Shown: positions 1 to 9,702, counted from the first letter of the stretch. The stretch is 64,000 nt of DNA from Aldersonia sp. NBC_00410 (GCF_026342035.1 NZ_JAPENM010000006.1:1-64000), one strand, 5' to 3'. Translations and numbers: made by a program. Notes: generated from the letters alone by a model not told the origin.

Positions 1-1
1 C

Positions 2-2749
2 ACCGAAGCCGCAGGTGAACACTGGCAGATCCTGACCGGCTGCCGGAAAGGACACGTTCGGCGAGCGCTCGAATCGGACGGCCCGGGGGCGGCGGAGCGC
101 ACGCTGCGCGAACTCGTCGAGCGGTTCGGGCGCGACCGGGTGAGCGTGGAACTCACCCACCACGGGGTACCGGACGACGACGAACGCAACGAGGTGCTCG
201 CGCAGCTCGCCGGGCGGGTGGGGCTGCCGGTGATCGCCACCACCGGCGCACATTTCGCCGGACCGGACCGGGGACGGCTGGCGATGACGATGGCTGCCGT
301 CCGGGCGCGACAGAGTCTGGACGAGGCCGCGGGCTGGCTCGCCCCCGTCGGTGGTGCCCATCTGCGGTCCGGCGCGGAGATGGCACGCCTGTTCGCCGCG
401 CACCCGTCGGCGGTGCCCGGCGCCGCCGAGCTCGGCCGCGAATGCGCCTTCGATCTGCGGCTCATCGCGCCCCAACTGCCGCCGTTCGACGTCCCCGCCG
501 GGCACACCGAAAACAGCTGGTTGCGTGAACTCACCGAGCGTGGCGCTCGCCGCCGCTACGGCCCGTCCGAGGAGAATCCGCAGGCCTACCGGCAGCTCGA
601 ACACGAGCTGAAAGTCATTGCCGAACTGGGCTTTCCGGGATATTTCCTGGTGGTGCACGACATCGTCTCGTTCTGCAAGGACAACGACATCCTCTGCCAG
701 GGAAGAGGATCGGCGGCGAACTCCGCGGTCTGCTACGCGATCGGCATCACCAATGTGGACCCGGTCCGCAACGAGTTGCTGTTCGAGCGGTTCCTCTCCC
801 CGGAGCGCGATGGCCCACCGGACATCGACGTGGACATCGAATCGGACCGGCGCGAGGAGGCGATCCAGCACGTCTACCACAAGTACGGCCGGGAGTACGC
901 CGCGCAGGTCGCCAACGTCATTACCTACCGCGGCAAGTCCGCGGTCCGCGATGTGGCTCGCGCGCTGGGATTTTCCCAAGGCCAGCAGGATGCCTGGAGC
1001 AAGCAGGTGAGCCGGTGGAGCGGGGTGGCGCAGGAGGCCGGGACCGACATTCCCGACGAGGTGCTCGCGCTCGCCGGGCAGATCGAGGGCTTTCCCCGTC
1101 ACCTCGGCATCCACTCCGGTGGCATGGTGATCTGCGATCGGCCGATCGCCGACGTGTGCCCGGTGGAATGGGCGCGGATGGCGGACCGCACCGTGCTGCA
1201 GTGGGACAAAGACGATTGCGCCGCAGTGGGTCTGGTGAAATTCGACATGCTCGGTCTCGGCATGCTCTCGGCACTGCACTACATGATCGACATGGTGGCC
1301 GAGCACAAGGGGATCGAGGTCGACCTTGCTCGGCTCGACCTGACCGAAACGGCCGTCTACGAGATGCTGCAGCGGGCGGACTCGGTGGGCGTGTTCCAGG
1401 TCGAGTCGCGGGCGCAGATGGCGACGTTGCCCCGGCTCAAGCCGCGCAACTTCTACGATCTCGTGGTCGAGGTCGCGTTGATCCGGCCCGGCCCGATCCA
1501 GGGCGGTTCGGTGCACCCCTATATCCGGCGCCGCAACGAGCTGGAACCAGTGACCTTCGACCATCCGTCGCTGGAGAACTCGCTGAAGCGCACGCTCGGG
1601 GTGCCGCTGTTCCAGGAACAATTGATGCAGATGGCCATCGACGTCGCGGGGTTCTCCGCGGCCGAAGCCGATCAGTTGCGCCGGGCAATGGGTTCCAAAC
1701 GGTCGCCCGAGCGGATGGAGCGGATCAAGGGCAGGCTGTACGAGGGCATGCGCCGGCTGCACGGGATTCCCGACGAGGTGGCCGACCGGATCTACGAAAA
1801 GCTCTATGCCTTTGCCAATTTCGGTTTCCCCGAAAGCCATTCGCAGAGCTTCGCGGCGCTGGTGTTCTACTCCTCGTGGTTCAAACTGCACCACCCTGCG
1901 GCCTTCTGCGCAGGCCTGCTGCGCGCCCAGCCGATGGGGTTCTATTCGCCGCAGACGCTGGTGGCCGACGCGCGCAGGCACGGGGTGCTGGTGCATGGGC
2001 CCGACATCAACGCAAGCCTCGCCGAGGCCACGCTGCGGGAACGCGGCGCCGAGGTGCAACTCGGACTCGCCGCGGTGCGTCACATCGGCGACGAACTCGC
2101 CGAACGGATCGTCGCCGCCCGTGTCGACGATGGTCCCTACCGCTCATTCCTCGATCTCACCGGTCGGGTGGAACTGACTGTGGCACAGGCAGAGTCGCTG
2201 GCGACCGGGGGTGCGCTCGGCAGCCTGGGGATCGATCGCCGTGAGGCGCTGTGGGCGGCCGGCGCCGCGGCCGGGGAGCGCCCGGACCGGCTGCCGGGGC
2301 TCGGCGCCGCCACCACCGCGCCCGCGTTGCCGGGGATGAGCGATGTCGAACTTGCCGCCGCGGACGTCTGGGCGACCGGCATATCACCGGGTGTCTACCC
2401 GACGGAATTTCTGCGTCCACAACTCGCTGCGCTCGGCGTGATACCCGCAGCCGGGCTGCTCGATGTCCCGGACGGGCAGCGGGTACTTGTCGGGGGTGCG
2501 GTGACGCACCGGCAGCGACCGGCGACCGCGGCCGGCGTCACCTTCATCAACCTCGAGGACGAAACCGGCATGGTCAACGTCGTGTGCTCGGTGGGTTTGT
2601 GGTCGCGTTACCGCAAGCTCGCGCAGTCCGCCCCCGCGCTGCTGATCCGCGGCAAGGTGCAGAACGCCGAGGGCGCGGTGACGGTGGTGGCCGACCGCCT
2701 GCAGCGAATGGACCTACGGATCGTCGGCAAGTCACGCGACTTCCGCTGA
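2..2749 (+). CDS. dnaE2: Error-prone DNA polymerase DnaE2, 5' partial
   Basis: Alpha subunit of the DnaE2 class of C-family polymerases, which in Mycobacteriales performs mutagenic translesion synthesis with ImuA'/ImuB (family knowledge). The frame is open from base 2, so 915 residues are visible and the start lies outside the window. In order one sees the rest of the PHP domain, the polymerase core with the acidic motif PDIDVDIES (about bases 817-843) and KFDMLGL (about 1240) carrying the catalytic aspartates, fingers and helix-hairpin-helix regions, and a C-terminal OB fold beginning near VLVGGAVTHRQRP. The protein stops soon after the OB fold, as DnaE2 does, whereas replicative DnaE1 is longer. 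A LexA box, if present, would be upstream of the window. Confidence 0.95.
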   Translation, partial: TEAAGEHWQILTGCRKGHVRRALESDGPGAAERTLRELVERFGRDRVSVELTHHGVPDDDERNEVLAQLAGRVGLPVIATTGAHFAGPDRGRLAMTMAAVRARQSLDEAAGWLAPVGGAHLRSGAEMARLFAAHPSAVPGAAELGRECAFDLRLIAPQLPPFDVPAGHTENSWLRELTERGARRRYGPSEENPQAYRQLEHELKVIAELGFPGYFLVVHDIVSFCKDNDILCQGRGSAANSAVCYAIGITNVDPVRNELLFERFLSPERDGPPDIDVDIESDRREEAIQHVYHKYGREYAAQVANVITYRGKSAVRDVARALGFSQGQQDAWSKQVSRWSGVAQEAGTDIPDEVLALAGQIEGFPRHLGIHSGGMVICDRPIADVCPVEWARMADRTVLQWDKDDCAAVGLVKFDMLGLGMLSALHYMIDMVAEHKGIEVDLARLDLTETAVYEMLQRADSVGVFQVESRAQMATLPRLKPRNFYDLVVEVALIRPGPIQGGSVHPYIRRRNELEPVTFDHPSLENSLKRTLGVPLFQEQLMQMAIDVAGFSAAEADQLRRAMGSKRSPERMERIKGRLYEGMRRLHGIPDEVADRIYEKLYAFANFGFPESHSQSFAALVFYSSWFKLHHPAAFCAGLLRAQPMGFYSPQTLVADARRHGVLVHGPDINASLAEATLRERGAEVQLGLAAVRHIGDELAERIVAARVDDGPYRSFLDLTGRVELTVAQAESLATGGALGSLGIDRREALWAAGAAAGERPDRLPGLGAATTAPALPGMSDVELAAADVWATGISPGVYPTEFLRPQLAALGVIPAAGLLDVPDGQRVLVGGAVTHRQRPATAAGVTFINLEDETGMVNVVCSVGLWSRYRKLAQSAPALLIRGKVQNAEGAVTVVADRLQRMDLRIVGKSRDFR

Positions 2750-2802
2750 CCCGGCCCAGGCCTATCCGATCCCACATCGTGGATGGAAGATCGTCGCGTC
2801 AG

Positions 2803-2880
2803 GCGGAGTGAACGGAAGCGTTCACTCCGCTCAACGCAACAAATCTTCCGTTCACGACGCAACAGATCTTCCGTTCATGA
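2803..2880 (-). repeat. Palindromic repeat element, copy A, with a tandem 23-bp half
   Basis: The core is an 11-bp inverted repeat, GCGGAGTGAAC (2803-2813) and its complement (2820-2830), around the loop GGAAGC. Bases 2834-2854 and 2857-2877 are two near-identical copies of a flanking unit (ACGCAAC.ATCTTCCGTTCA, period 23). Read on the minus strand, 2855-2803 matches 24493-24545 at 49 of 53 positions by eye. The element fills the gap between dnaE2 and trmL and could also fold as a transcription terminator for the convergent genes. Confidence 0.8.
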
Positions 2881-2894
2881 ACGCGCGCACAGCA

Positions 2895-3359
2895 CTACTG
2901 CCCGCCCGCGAACCCGGTCTGGCGCCACGCCTCGTACACCGCCACCGCCGCGGCGTTGGACAGATTCAGCGAGCGCCGACCGGCCAGCATCGGGATGCGT
3001 AGCTGCTCGGTCACGTGCGGGTCGGCGAGCACTTCCGCCGGCAGCCCGGTCGGCTCGGGGCCGAACAGCAACACGTCGCCATCGGCGTACGCGACATCTG
3101 CATACGACGTCGTGCCGTGCGCGGTGAACGCGAACACCCGCTGCGGCGCCAGCGCCGACCAGGCGGCGGCGAGGCTCGAATGCACGGTCACCGAGGCGAG
3201 GTCGTGGTAATCCAGTCCGGCGCGGCGCAGCTTCGGCTCGCTCAGGTCGAAGCCGAGCGGCTCCACGAGGTGCAGCGCGCATCCGGTCGCCGCTGCAAGC
3301 CGGATCGCGTTCCCGGTGTTCGGCGGGATTCGGGGCTCGAAGAACATCAGGTGAAGCAC
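2895..3359 (-). CDS. trmL: tRNA (cytidine/uridine-34-2'-O)-methyltransferase, TrmL-like SPOUT enzyme
   Basis: Small SpoU/TrmH-family methyltransferase of 154 residues, the usual TrmL length. TrmL methylates the ribose of the wobble nucleotide of certain tRNAs using S-adenosylmethionine. Family motifs are visible: an N-terminal FEPRIPPNTGNAIRLAA segment, a central LLFGPEPTGLP motif, and the C-terminal RIPM....SLNLSNAAAVAVYE segment that forms the knotted SAM site. It starts with GTG at 3359 and converges on dnaE2, with a palindromic repeat between them. A SpoU-type gene sits at the same relative place in M. tuberculosis (from memory). Confidence 0.92.
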   Translation of the reverse strand: MLHLMFFEPRIPPNTGNAIRLAAATGCALHLVEPLGFDLSEPKLRRAGLDYHDLASVTVHSSLAAAWSALAPQRVFAFTAHGTTSYADVAYADGDVLLFGPEPTGLPAEVLADPHVTEQLRIPMLAGRRSLNLSNAAAVAVYEAWRQTGFAGGQ

Positions 3360-3441
3360 CCGAACAGCTTGTCACCCCCCGGCAGATCTCGGGTCGGGCA
3401 CATTTGGGTGCGGCAGCAGCGATGCAGCGGATAATGGCGGT

Positions 3442-4068
3442 ATGTCGACCGTCTCGCCCGACGGCACCATCACGGGCGATGTCCACACCGTGGTGGGCGA
3501 TTACTCGGACGCGCAGCTCGCCGGGCAGCGTTGGAGCAACCGCCGGTTCGATCACGTCTCATTCCGCGAGGCGGACCTCGCCGGGTTGCACACCGAGCGG
3601 GTGACCTTCGTCGGCTGCGACTTCACCGGTGCCGACATGACTGGCTCTCGGCACCTGGCCACGACCTTCCGGCGGTGCACCTTCGTCGGAACGATCCTGT
3701 GGCACAGCCTGTTCCGGAGCTGCTCGATGCTGGGGTCGGATTTCCGCGGATGCCGGATGCGGCCTATCGAGTTCGACGGGGTCGATTTCACCCGGGCCAC
3801 GCTGCGCGGGGCGAACCTGCGCGGAGCCGATCTGTCCGGCTGCCGGTTCCGCGAGGCGAGCCTGGTGCAGGCCGACCTGCGCGGCGCCGAGCTGCAGTCG
3901 GTGGACATGCACGGCGCTCGGACCACGGGTATCCGGCTCGAGTTCGCCGACCTGCGCGGCGCCCACGTCGATCCGCAGCTTTGGACCGGCGCGCTGCTCA
4001 CGCATGCCCGGATCGAAGTGCCACAAGCGGCTGCCTATGCGGCTGCGCACGGCCTCGTGGTGGACTGA
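3442..4068 (+). CDS. mfpA: Pentapeptide-repeat protein MfpA
   Basis: A 208-residue pentapeptide-repeat protein. MfpA folds as a right-handed quadrilateral beta helix that mimics B-form DNA and binds DNA gyrase, modulating fluoroquinolone susceptibility (family knowledge). Repeats of the A(D/N)LXX type run from about residue 40 to 185, for example [18 protein letters not shown] and QADLRGAEL. Segments [22 protein letters not shown] and the end DPQLW....[16 protein letters not shown] agree with M. tuberculosis MfpA as I recall it. The N-terminus is about 20 residues longer. The MfpB GTPase/roadblock/DUF742/kinase-like genes that accompany mfpA in mycobacteria are absent here; the neighbours are trmL and folD. 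Confidence 0.88.
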   Translation: MSTVSPDGTITGDVHTVVGDYSDAQLAGQRWSNRRFDHVSFREADLAGLHTERVTFVGCDFTGADMTGSRHLATTFRRCTFVGTILWHSLFRSCSMLGSDFRGCRMRPIEFDGVDFTRATLRGANLRGADLSGCRFREASLVQADLRGAELQSVDMHGARTTGIRLEFADLRGAHVDPQLWTGALLTHARIEVPQAAAYAAAHGLVVD

Positions 4069-4130
4069 CCTCGCGCCGTCGTCGGCGTCTTGCGTCCGGC
4101 GGGGCGCAGCCGTCTGGAAGAATCGGCACC

Positions 4131-5021
4131 GTGACCGAACGCAGCTCCGCATCCACCGCAACTGCAACCATCCTCGACGGTAAGGCGACCCGCGACGAGA
4201 TCTTCGTCGACCTCGCGGAGCGGGTAGCGAAACTGCGTGCGGTGGGCATCACGCCGGGACTCGGCACGGTGCTCGTCGGTGACGACCCCGGTTCGGCGGC
4301 CTACGTGCGCGGTAAGCACAACGATTGCGCGAAGGTCGGCATCACCTCGATGCGCCGTGATCTGCCGGCGGATACCACGACCGAGCAACTCAACGACACG
4401 ATCGACGAGCTCAACGCGAACCCGGACTGCACCGGCTACATCGTGCAACTGCCGCTGCCGCGCCATCTCGACGAGAACGCGGCGCTGGAGCGAATCGACC
4501 CGGACAAGGACGCCGACGGCCTGCACCCGGTCAACCTCGGTCGCCTCGTACTCAACGAGACCGCGCCACTGCCGTGCACCCCGCGCGGCATCGTGCACCT
4601 GCTGCGGCGCTACGAAATCCCGATCAACGGTGCGCACGTCGCGATCGTCGGGCGCGGTGTCACCGTCGGTCGCCCGCTCGGGTTGTTGCTGACCCGGCGC
4701 AGTGAGAACGCCACCGTCACGCTCTGCCACACCGGCACCCGCGATCTCGCCGCGGTGGTCCGGCGCGCGGACATCATTGTGGCTGCGGCCGGTGTGCCGG
4801 GGCTGATCACCGCCGACATGGTCCGGCCCGGTGCGGCGGTGCTCGATGTGGGCGTCAGCCGTACCGAGGAGGGGTTGCGCGGTGACGTCGCCGCGGACGT
4901 CTGGGACGTTGCCGGCTTCGTCTCACCGAACCCCGGCGGTATCGGACCACTGACTCGGGCGTTCCTACTCACCAACGTCGTCGAGCGCGCCGAACGCACA
5001 CTGGCAGGTTCGGCGAATTGA
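4131..5021 (+). CDS. folD: Bifunctional methylenetetrahydrofolate dehydrogenase/cyclohydrolase FolD
   Basis: Interconverts 5,10-methylene-, methenyl- and 10-formyl-tetrahydrofolate in the cytosol, supplying one-carbon units and NADPH. The 296-residue product has the FolD signature: [14 protein letters not shown] with the catalytic lysine, [26 protein letters not shown], a Rossmann motif [12 protein letters not shown] and the end [11 protein letters not shown] at 4131 is chosen because it gives the usual N-terminal length; the frame is open further upstream through the mfpA region but shows no family similarity there. Its stop overlaps the TTG start of the next gene (TTGA), so the two are co-translated. 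Confidence 0.95.
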   Translation: MTERSSASTATATILDGKATRDEIFVDLAERVAKLRAVGITPGLGTVLVGDDPGSAAYVRGKHNDCAKVGITSMRRDLPADTTTEQLNDTIDELNANPDCTGYIVQLPLPRHLDENAALERIDPDKDADGLHPVNLGRLVLNETAPLPCTPRGIVHLLRRYEIPINGAHVAIVGRGVTVGRPLGLLLTRRSENATVTLCHTGTRDLAAVVRRADIIVAAAGVPGLITADMVRPGAAVLDVGVSRTEEGLRGDVAADVWDVAGFVSPNPGGIGPLTRAFLLTNVVERAERTLAGSAN

Positions 5022-5293
5022 CCGCGCGGTTGCGGGCAAACCTGCCGATGCTGGCCGTGCTGGCCGTCATCCTGGTCGCCGCCGCATTGGTGATCTCCGA
5101 TCGCTGGCGCCGTGGCGCGACCGTGTTCGGGGTGGCCACCCTGCTGGCGGGCGCCTGCCGGGCGGTCCTGACCGACGATCAGGCCGGTCTGCTCGCCGTG
5201 CGTAGCCGCACATTCGACACCGCGGCGCTGCTCACCGTCGGATCGATCATCGTCGCGCTCGCAACCTCGATCGACCCGCTCGGCAGCGACTAG
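5018..5293 (+). CDS. DUF3017-type small membrane protein
   Basis: A 91-residue membrane protein of unknown function. Three hydrophobic segments are visible: about residues 10-26, 33-50 and 68-85. It begins with TTG overlapping the folD stop (TTGA), so it is translationally coupled to folD. A small membrane protein next to folD is conserved in related actinomycetes (DUF3017, from memory). It converges on metX with a 4-base gap. Confidence 0.75.
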   Translation: MTARLRANLPMLAVLAVILVAAALVISDRWRRGATVFGVATLLAGACRAVLTDDQAGLLAVRSRTFDTAALLTVGSIIVALATSIDPLGSD

Positions 5294-5297
5294 CGGA

Positions 5298-6452
5298 TCA
5301 GCGTGCGAGCCCCAGCCGAGCCAGTTCCATCGTCCGGCCGACGAGCTTGGCGACCGGCACCTCCTCGGTGAGGAAGCCGTCGTGCCCGTCCTTGGACGCG
5401 ATCACCTCGAGCCCCTCGCAACCGGGCAGGCCGTCGGCGATCTCCCGCACCGTGCGCAGCGGATAGAGCCGATCGGAGTCGATGCCCGCGACGACCGTCG
5501 GTACCGGCGTAGCCGCCAGCGCGGCGGCGACGCCACCGCGCCCGCGGCCCACATCGTGCCGATTGAGTGCCTCGGTGAGCAGGACGTATGTCGACGGGTC
5601 GAACCGTGCGATCAACTTGTCCGCCTGGTGGTCGAGGTAGCTCTGCACCGCATAGCGGCCCCCCCGCGTCGGGTCCTCACTATCCTGCGCCGAGTTCTCG
5701 AACCGGTTGTCGAGTTCGAAATCGGTGCGGTAGGTCAGGTGCGCCATGCGGCGGGCGATGCCCAAACCGGTCGTCGGGGTTCGCCCGGTGCCGTGGTAGT
5801 CGCCACCCTGCCAGTCCGGGTCGGCCTGAATGACCGCGATCTGGATGGTCTGGGTACCGATCTGGTCCGCGGTGGCGCGCGGGCCGACCGCGAGCACCAG
5901 AGCACTGCCGACCCGCTCGGGCACGGTGATCATCCACTCGAGCACCCGCATGCCGCCCATCGAGCCGCCCACCACCGACGCCAGCCGTTCGATGCCGAGC
6001 ACATCCGCCAAGGCGATCTCGGCCGCGACCTGATCGCGGATCGAGATGAGGGGAAATCGCGAGCCCCACGGTTCGCCGTCCGGTGCCGGAGACTGCGGCC
6101 CGGTGGTGCCACGGCAGCCGCCGAGCACGTTCGTCGCCAGGACGCACCACTCGTCGGTATCGAGCGGCTGTCCAGAACCAACCATGCCCTCCCACCAGCC
6201 CGGCGACGGATGATTCGGACCGGCCGGACCGGTCACGTGCGAATCACCCGTCAACGCGTGTTCGACCAGGACGAGATTGTCGCGCGTCGGTGACAGCTCA
6301 CCCCAGCGCTGGACGGCGAGCGTGACGTCCGGAATGACCTCCCCGGACTCGAGGCGCAGGTCGCCGATCGAGATGTGGCCGAGAGTGCCGTCGGGGGCCG
6401 GCAGGGCCGCTCCGGTCGGGCGGGTGGGATCGAGCATGGCTGTCACTGTCAT
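5298..6452 (-). CDS. metX: Homoserine O-acetyltransferase MetX
   Basis: Transfers acetyl from acetyl-CoA to L-homoserine, the committed step of the acetyl route to methionine. The 384-residue alpha/beta hydrolase has the nucleophile motif GGSMGG (Ser164), a catalytic aspartate in GIDSDRLYP (about 320) and a histidine in SKDGHDGF (about 350). [12 protein letters not shown] and GGCRGTTGP form the acyltransferase oxyanion and substrate region. The ATG at 6452 overlaps the stop of upstream metY by 4 bases, so the two form one operon under the SAM-IV riboswitch ahead of metY. Confidence 0.96.
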   Translation of the reverse strand: MTVTAMLDPTRPTGAALPAPDGTLGHISIGDLRLESGEVIPDVTLAVQRWGELSPTRDNLVLVEHALTGDSHVTGPAGPNHPSPGWWEGMVGSGQPLDTDEWCVLATNVLGGCRGTTGPQSPAPDGEPWGSRFPLISIRDQVAAEIALADVLGIERLASVVGGSMGGMRVLEWMITVPERVGSALVLAVGPRATADQIGTQTIQIAVIQADPDWQGGDYHGTGRTPTTGLGIARRMAHLTYRTDFELDNRFENSAQDSEDPTRGGRYAVQSYLDHQADKLIARFDPSTYVLLTEALNRHDVGRGRGGVAAALAATPVPTVVAGIDSDRLYPLRTVREIADGLPGCEGLEVIASKDGHDGFLTEEVPVAKLVGRTMELARLGLAR

Positions 6453-7801
6453 ACCACCGCCGCGAATCCAGATTCGAGGTCCGCGATGATGTCGTCGATT
6501 CCTTCGATCCCGACGGCCAGGCGGACGAGCCCCGGCGTGACTCCGGACGCCAGCTGTTCCTCTGGGGTCAGCTGCGAATGGGTCGTGGAGGCGGGGTGGA
6601 TCACGAGCGAGCGCACATCACCGATGTTAGCGACATGGCTGTGCAACACCAGAGCATCCACGAATCGCTTGCCCGCATCGACGCCGCCGACGAGTTCGAA
6701 CGCGACGATCGCACCCGCGCCGCACGGGGCGATGACCTTTCCGCGTTCGTACCACGGTGACGTCGGCAGCCCGGCGTAGGCGACCGACGTGACGGCCCGG
6801 TGTGCCTCCAGGTATTCGGCGACCGCCTTGGCGTTGCTCACGTGCCGTTCGACGCGCAAGCTGAGCGTTTCCAGGCCCTGGCTGATCAGGAAAGCGTTGA
6901 ACGGCGAGATCGCCGATCCGAGATCGCGCAGCAGCTGCACCCTGGCCTTCAGCGCGAACGCCGGCGCACCCAGATCGGCGAACACCACACCGTGGTAGCT
7001 CGGGTCGGGCTCGGTGAAGCCGGGGAAGCGGGGCTTGCCGTCCGCGTCGGTCACCGTCCAGTCGAACGTGCCGCCGTCGACGAGCACACCGGCGATCGCC
7101 GAGCCGTGCCCACCGAGGTACTTCGTCGCGGAGTGCACGACGATGTCGGCACCGTGCGCGAACGGTTGGATCAGGTAGGGAGTGGCCACCGTGTTGTCGA
7201 CGATGAGCGGCACACCGGCCTCGTGCGCGACCGCGGAGACACCGGGAATGTCGAGGATGTCGTTCTTCGGATTGGAGATCGTCTCCGCGTAGAACGCCTT
7301 CGTGTTCGGCTGGACCGCGGCCTTCCACTGCTCGAGATCGTCGGGGTCTTCGACGAAGGAGACCTCGATGCCGAGCTTGGGCAGGCTGTAGTGGAACAGG
7401 TTGTACGTGCCGCCGTACAGTCGCGGGCTGGACACGATGTGGTCGCCCGCGTTGGCGATGTTGAGGATCGCGAACGTCTCGGCGGCCTGCCCCGAGGAAA
7501 GCAGCAGTGCGGCGACGCCACCCTCGAGCGAGGCGACGCGCTGCTCGACGGCGTCCTGCGTCGGGTTCATGATCCGGGTGTAGATGTTGCCCGGCTCGGC
7601 AAGCCCGAACAGCGCGGCGGCGTGCTCGGTGCTGTTGAAGGTGTAGGACGTGGTCTGGTAGATCGGCAGCGCGCGGGCATTGGTGCTGCTGTCGGGGATC
7701 TGGCCCACGTGGACTTGCTTGGTTTCGAACGACCAGTTCGCGGTCGGGTCGGCCGGGACGGTCAGGTCGTCGGGAAGGTTCAGGTCGGCGTTCTCGGACA
7801 T
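6449..7801 (-). CDS. metY: O-acetylhomoserine sulfhydrylase MetY (MetC/MetZ family)
   Basis: PLP enzyme of the Cys/Met-metabolism family that makes homocysteine from O-acetylhomoserine and sulfide, the step after MetX. The 450-residue product begins [12 protein letters not shown] at the ATG at 7801, with GGAG about 7 bases upstream. The frame is open another 45 codons into the leader but that part is riboswitch-derived. Motifs are [26 protein letters not shown] and the PLP lysine in [12 protein letters not shown]. Length and the TFDWT insert suit acetylhomoserine rather than succinylhomoserine enzymes. It is first gene of a metY-metX operon with a 4-base overlap. Confidence 0.93.
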   Translation of the reverse strand: MSENADLNLPDDLTVPADPTANWSFETKQVHVGQIPDSSTNARALPIYQTTSYTFNSTEHAAALFGLAEPGNIYTRIMNPTQDAVEQRVASLEGGVAALLLSSGQAAETFAILNIANAGDHIVSSPRLYGGTYNLFHYSLPKLGIEVSFVEDPDDLEQWKAAVQPNTKAFYAETISNPKNDILDIPGVSAVAHEAGVPLIVDNTVATPYLIQPFAHGADIVVHSATKYLGGHGSAIAGVLVDGGTFDWTVTDADGKPRFPGFTEPDPSYHGVVFADLGAPAFALKARVQLLRDLGSAISPFNAFLISQGLETLSLRVERHVSNAKAVAEYLEAHRAVTSVAYAGLPTSPWYERGKVIAPCGAGAIVAFELVGGVDAGKRFVDALVLHSHVANIGDVRSLVIHPASTTHSQLTPEEQLASGVTPGLVRLAVGIEGIDDIIADLESGFAAVV

Positions 7802-7893
7802 GGAATTCTCCGCTGGCGTTGAAGTGTGCAGGTGGGGGTTGGGCTCGGTCAGCGGCGACAACAACACATGGAAAAGCACCTCCGTAGGGGCTT

Positions 7894-7913
7894 GGTCCGT
7901 CCCCACACGGACC
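7894..7913 (-). promoter_or_regulatory. Hairpin in the metY leader, possible riboswitch expression platform
   Basis: A 7-bp perfect stem (GGTCCGT/ACGGACC) with a 6-base loop lies just downstream of the SAM-IV aptamer in the metY leader. No U-tract follows, so translational or Rho-linked control is as likely as intrinsic termination. Confidence 0.35.
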
Positions 7914-7921
7914 GCGCTTGC

Positions 7922-8037
7922 TCTCGGCGGAAACATCTCGACCGCCGAACAACCAGGTCATCACCCGGAGCACCCCACCGCGGAAGGAGGGTTGCCGACC
8001 AGCGAGCCGGGGCTTGGCGCTGGCACTCATGACCTGG
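7922..8037 (-). ncRNA. SAM-IV riboswitch controlling metY-metX
   Basis: The minus strand carries a SAM-IV class aptamer. A perfect 10-bp P1 stem pairs ACCAGGTCAT (8037-8028) with ATGACCTGGT (7961-7952). Between them are the conserved GAGTGCCAGCG, AAGCCCCGGC, GGTCGGCAACCCTCC and GCGGTGGGGTG segments of the SAM core. A further hairpin (TCGGCGG/CCGCCGA, 7948-7924) follows P1, as in the class. Leader position about 120 bases before metY matches the known SAM-IV element ahead of the mycobacterial homolog. Binding of S-adenosylmethionine is expected to reduce metY-metX expression. Confidence 0.92.
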
Positions 8038-8043
8038 TGCGAA

Positions 8044-8072
8044 GTTTAACCATCTGGCGTGGCCCAACGTAA
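8044..8072 (-). promoter_or_regulatory. Candidate metY promoter
   Basis: On the minus strand TTACGT (8072-8067) and TTAAAC (8049-8044) are 17 bases apart. A start about 6-7 bases after the second box would fall at about 8037, exactly where the riboswitch P1 stem begins. The boxes are weak matches; the spacing and position are the main support. Confidence 0.35.
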
Positions 8073-8397
8073 TAGGCATCTGCACACGGGCCCGGATCGC
8101 TAACACCGTTCTCCGGGACCGCCCCACTAAACCTGCGTCGCCCACTGCGCGGCAGTAGTCTCGAGATGCTTATGCGAGGTTGAGTAGGGATGCTGTATTT
8201 CCGCCCTCGGCGGAGGCCGACAATGACACCTCGGCGAAGGCCGACAATGACAACTGCAGACGCCGACTGCTACGCGGATAGACGCGGAGTACTAGTTTGT
8301 CTGTTGACGGCTGCGACCTCCTACAAGGGGGTCTCTCGCGGCCGCAGGCGAGGGAACCTTCCTCTGCGTAACGGATTCAGGAGGACGCGAAGCACCC
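8073..8397. other. Non-coding region between metY leader and icd
   Basis: About 325 bases without a convincing gene. It must hold the icd promoter, though no clear -35/-10 pair was recognised. It contains a perfectly spaced 24-bp tandem duplication (8205-8252) and ends in a strong ribosome binding site, AGGAGG (about 8379), ahead of icd. Short open frames here have no recognisable similarity. Confidence 0.6.
8205..8252 (+). repeat. Two tandem copies of a 24-bp unit upstream of icd
   Basis: Bases 8205-8228 and 8229-8252 are adjacent copies of a 24-bp unit (CCTCGGCGR then AGGCCGACAATGACA), differing at one position. They lie about 150 bases before icd and could be a duplicated regulatory site or simple slippage. 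Confidence 0.85.
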
Positions 8398-9621
8398 ATG
8401 ACCAAGATCAAGGTCGAAGGCACGGTCGTCGAACTCGATGGCGACGAGATGACGCGGATCATCTGGCAGTTCATCAAGGACAAGCTGATCCACCCGTATC
8501 TCGACGTCAACCTCGAGTACTACGACCTGGGCATCGAGTATCGCGACGAAACCGACGACCAGGTGACGATCGACGCCGCCAACGCCATCAAGAAACACGG
8601 CGTGGGTGTCAAGTGCGCGACCATCACCCCGGACGAGGCGCGCGTCGAGGAATTCGGTCTCAAGAAGATGTGGCGGTCTCCGAACGGGACCATCCGAAAC
8701 ATTCTGGGCGGCACCATCTTCCGTGCCCCGATCATCATCTCCAACGTGCCGCGTCTGGTGCCGGGCTGGACCAAGCCGATCATCATCGGCCGCCACGCCT
8801 TCGGCGACCAGTACCGCGCCACCGATTTCAAGGTGCCCGGACCCGGCACGATCACGGTCACCTACACACCGGAAGACGGCAGCGAGCCGATCCAGCACGA
8901 GGTGGTGCGCTTCACCGAGGAGAGCCTCGGCGGCGTGGTGCAGACGCAGTACAACTTCACGCAGTCGATCATCGACTTCGCGCGGGCCTCGCTCAACTAC
9001 GGCCTGCAGCAGAACTACCCGGTGTACCTGTCGACCAAGAACACCATCCTGAAGGCCTACGACGGCCAATTCAAGGACACGTTCCAGGAGATCTACGACA
9101 CCGAGTTCCAGACCCAGTTCGAGGCGGCCGGGCTCACCTATGAGCACCGGCTCATCGACGACATGGTCGCCTCCTCCATGAAATGGGAGGGCGGCTACGT
9201 CTGGGCCTGCAAGAACTATGACGGCGACGTGCAGTCCGACACCGTGGCGCAGGGCTTCGGTTCGCTCGGCCTGATGACGTCGGTGCTGCTCACCCCGGAC
9301 GGCCAGACCTGCGAGGCTGAGGCGGCGCACGGCACCGTCACCCGGCATTTCCGCCAGCACCAGCAGGGTAAGCCGACCTCGACCAACCCGATCGCATCGA
9401 TCTTCGCGTGGACGCGCGGCCTCGAGCATCGCGGAAAGCTGGACAGCACCCCCGAGGTGATCGGCTTCGCGCAAGCGCTCGAAGACGTGGTCATCAAGAC
9501 CGTCGAGGGCGGGCAGATGACCAAGGACCTCGCGGCGCTCGTCGGCGGCGATCAGGGCTATCTGTCCACCGAGGAATTCCTCGGCGCACTCGACGAGAAC
9601 CTGCAGAAGGCGCTCACCTGA
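8398..9621 (+). CDS. icd: NADP-dependent isocitrate dehydrogenase, eukaryote-like homodimeric type
   Basis: Oxidatively decarboxylates isocitrate to 2-oxoglutarate with NADP+ in the TCA cycle. The 407-residue product belongs to the eukaryote-like dimeric class: [12 protein letters not shown] at the N-terminus, [16 protein letters not shown] for isocitrate binding, the acidic metal-binding helix [19 protein letters not shown] and the NADP site [11 protein letters not shown]. Length is typical. A strong AGGAGG precedes the ATG at 8398. A GC-rich hairpin follows the stop, so icd is probably monocistronic. It corresponds to icd1 of M. tuberculosis in the same neighbourhood. Confidence 0.97.
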   Translation: MTKIKVEGTVVELDGDEMTRIIWQFIKDKLIHPYLDVNLEYYDLGIEYRDETDDQVTIDAANAIKKHGVGVKCATITPDEARVEEFGLKKMWRSPNGTIRNILGGTIFRAPIIISNVPRLVPGWTKPIIIGRHAFGDQYRATDFKVPGPGTITVTYTPEDGSEPIQHEVVRFTEESLGGVVQTQYNFTQSIIDFARASLNYGLQQNYPVYLSTKNTILKAYDGQFKDTFQEIYDTEFQTQFEAAGLTYEHRLIDDMVASSMKWEGGYVWACKNYDGDVQSDTVAQGFGSLGLMTSVLLTPDGQTCEAEAAHGTVTRHFRQHQQGKPTSTNPIASIFAWTRGLEHRGKLDSTPEVIGFAQALEDVVIKTVEGGQMTKDLAALVGGDQGYLSTEEFLGALDENLQKALT

Positions 9622-9631
9622 CGTTGCCCCC

Positions 9632-9663
9632 GATGCGGCGGTGATGGACTTCACCGCCGCATC
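9632..9663 (+). terminator. Hairpin terminator after icd
   Basis: A perfect 13-bp stem (GATGCGGCGGTGA, 9632-9644, with its complement 9651-9663) and a 6-base loop lie 11 bases after the icd stop. There is no T-run, which is common for actinobacterial terminators. Confidence 0.65.
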
Positions 9664-9702
9664 CGGGAAGATCGACGGGCGGCCGTGTTGTTGGCCGAAG
9701 AT

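Noticed and set aside
6627-8030. Minus-strand open frame running from metY through its leader
   Set aside because: It covers the SAM-IV riboswitch and a wrong frame of metY; the leader is structured RNA, not coding.
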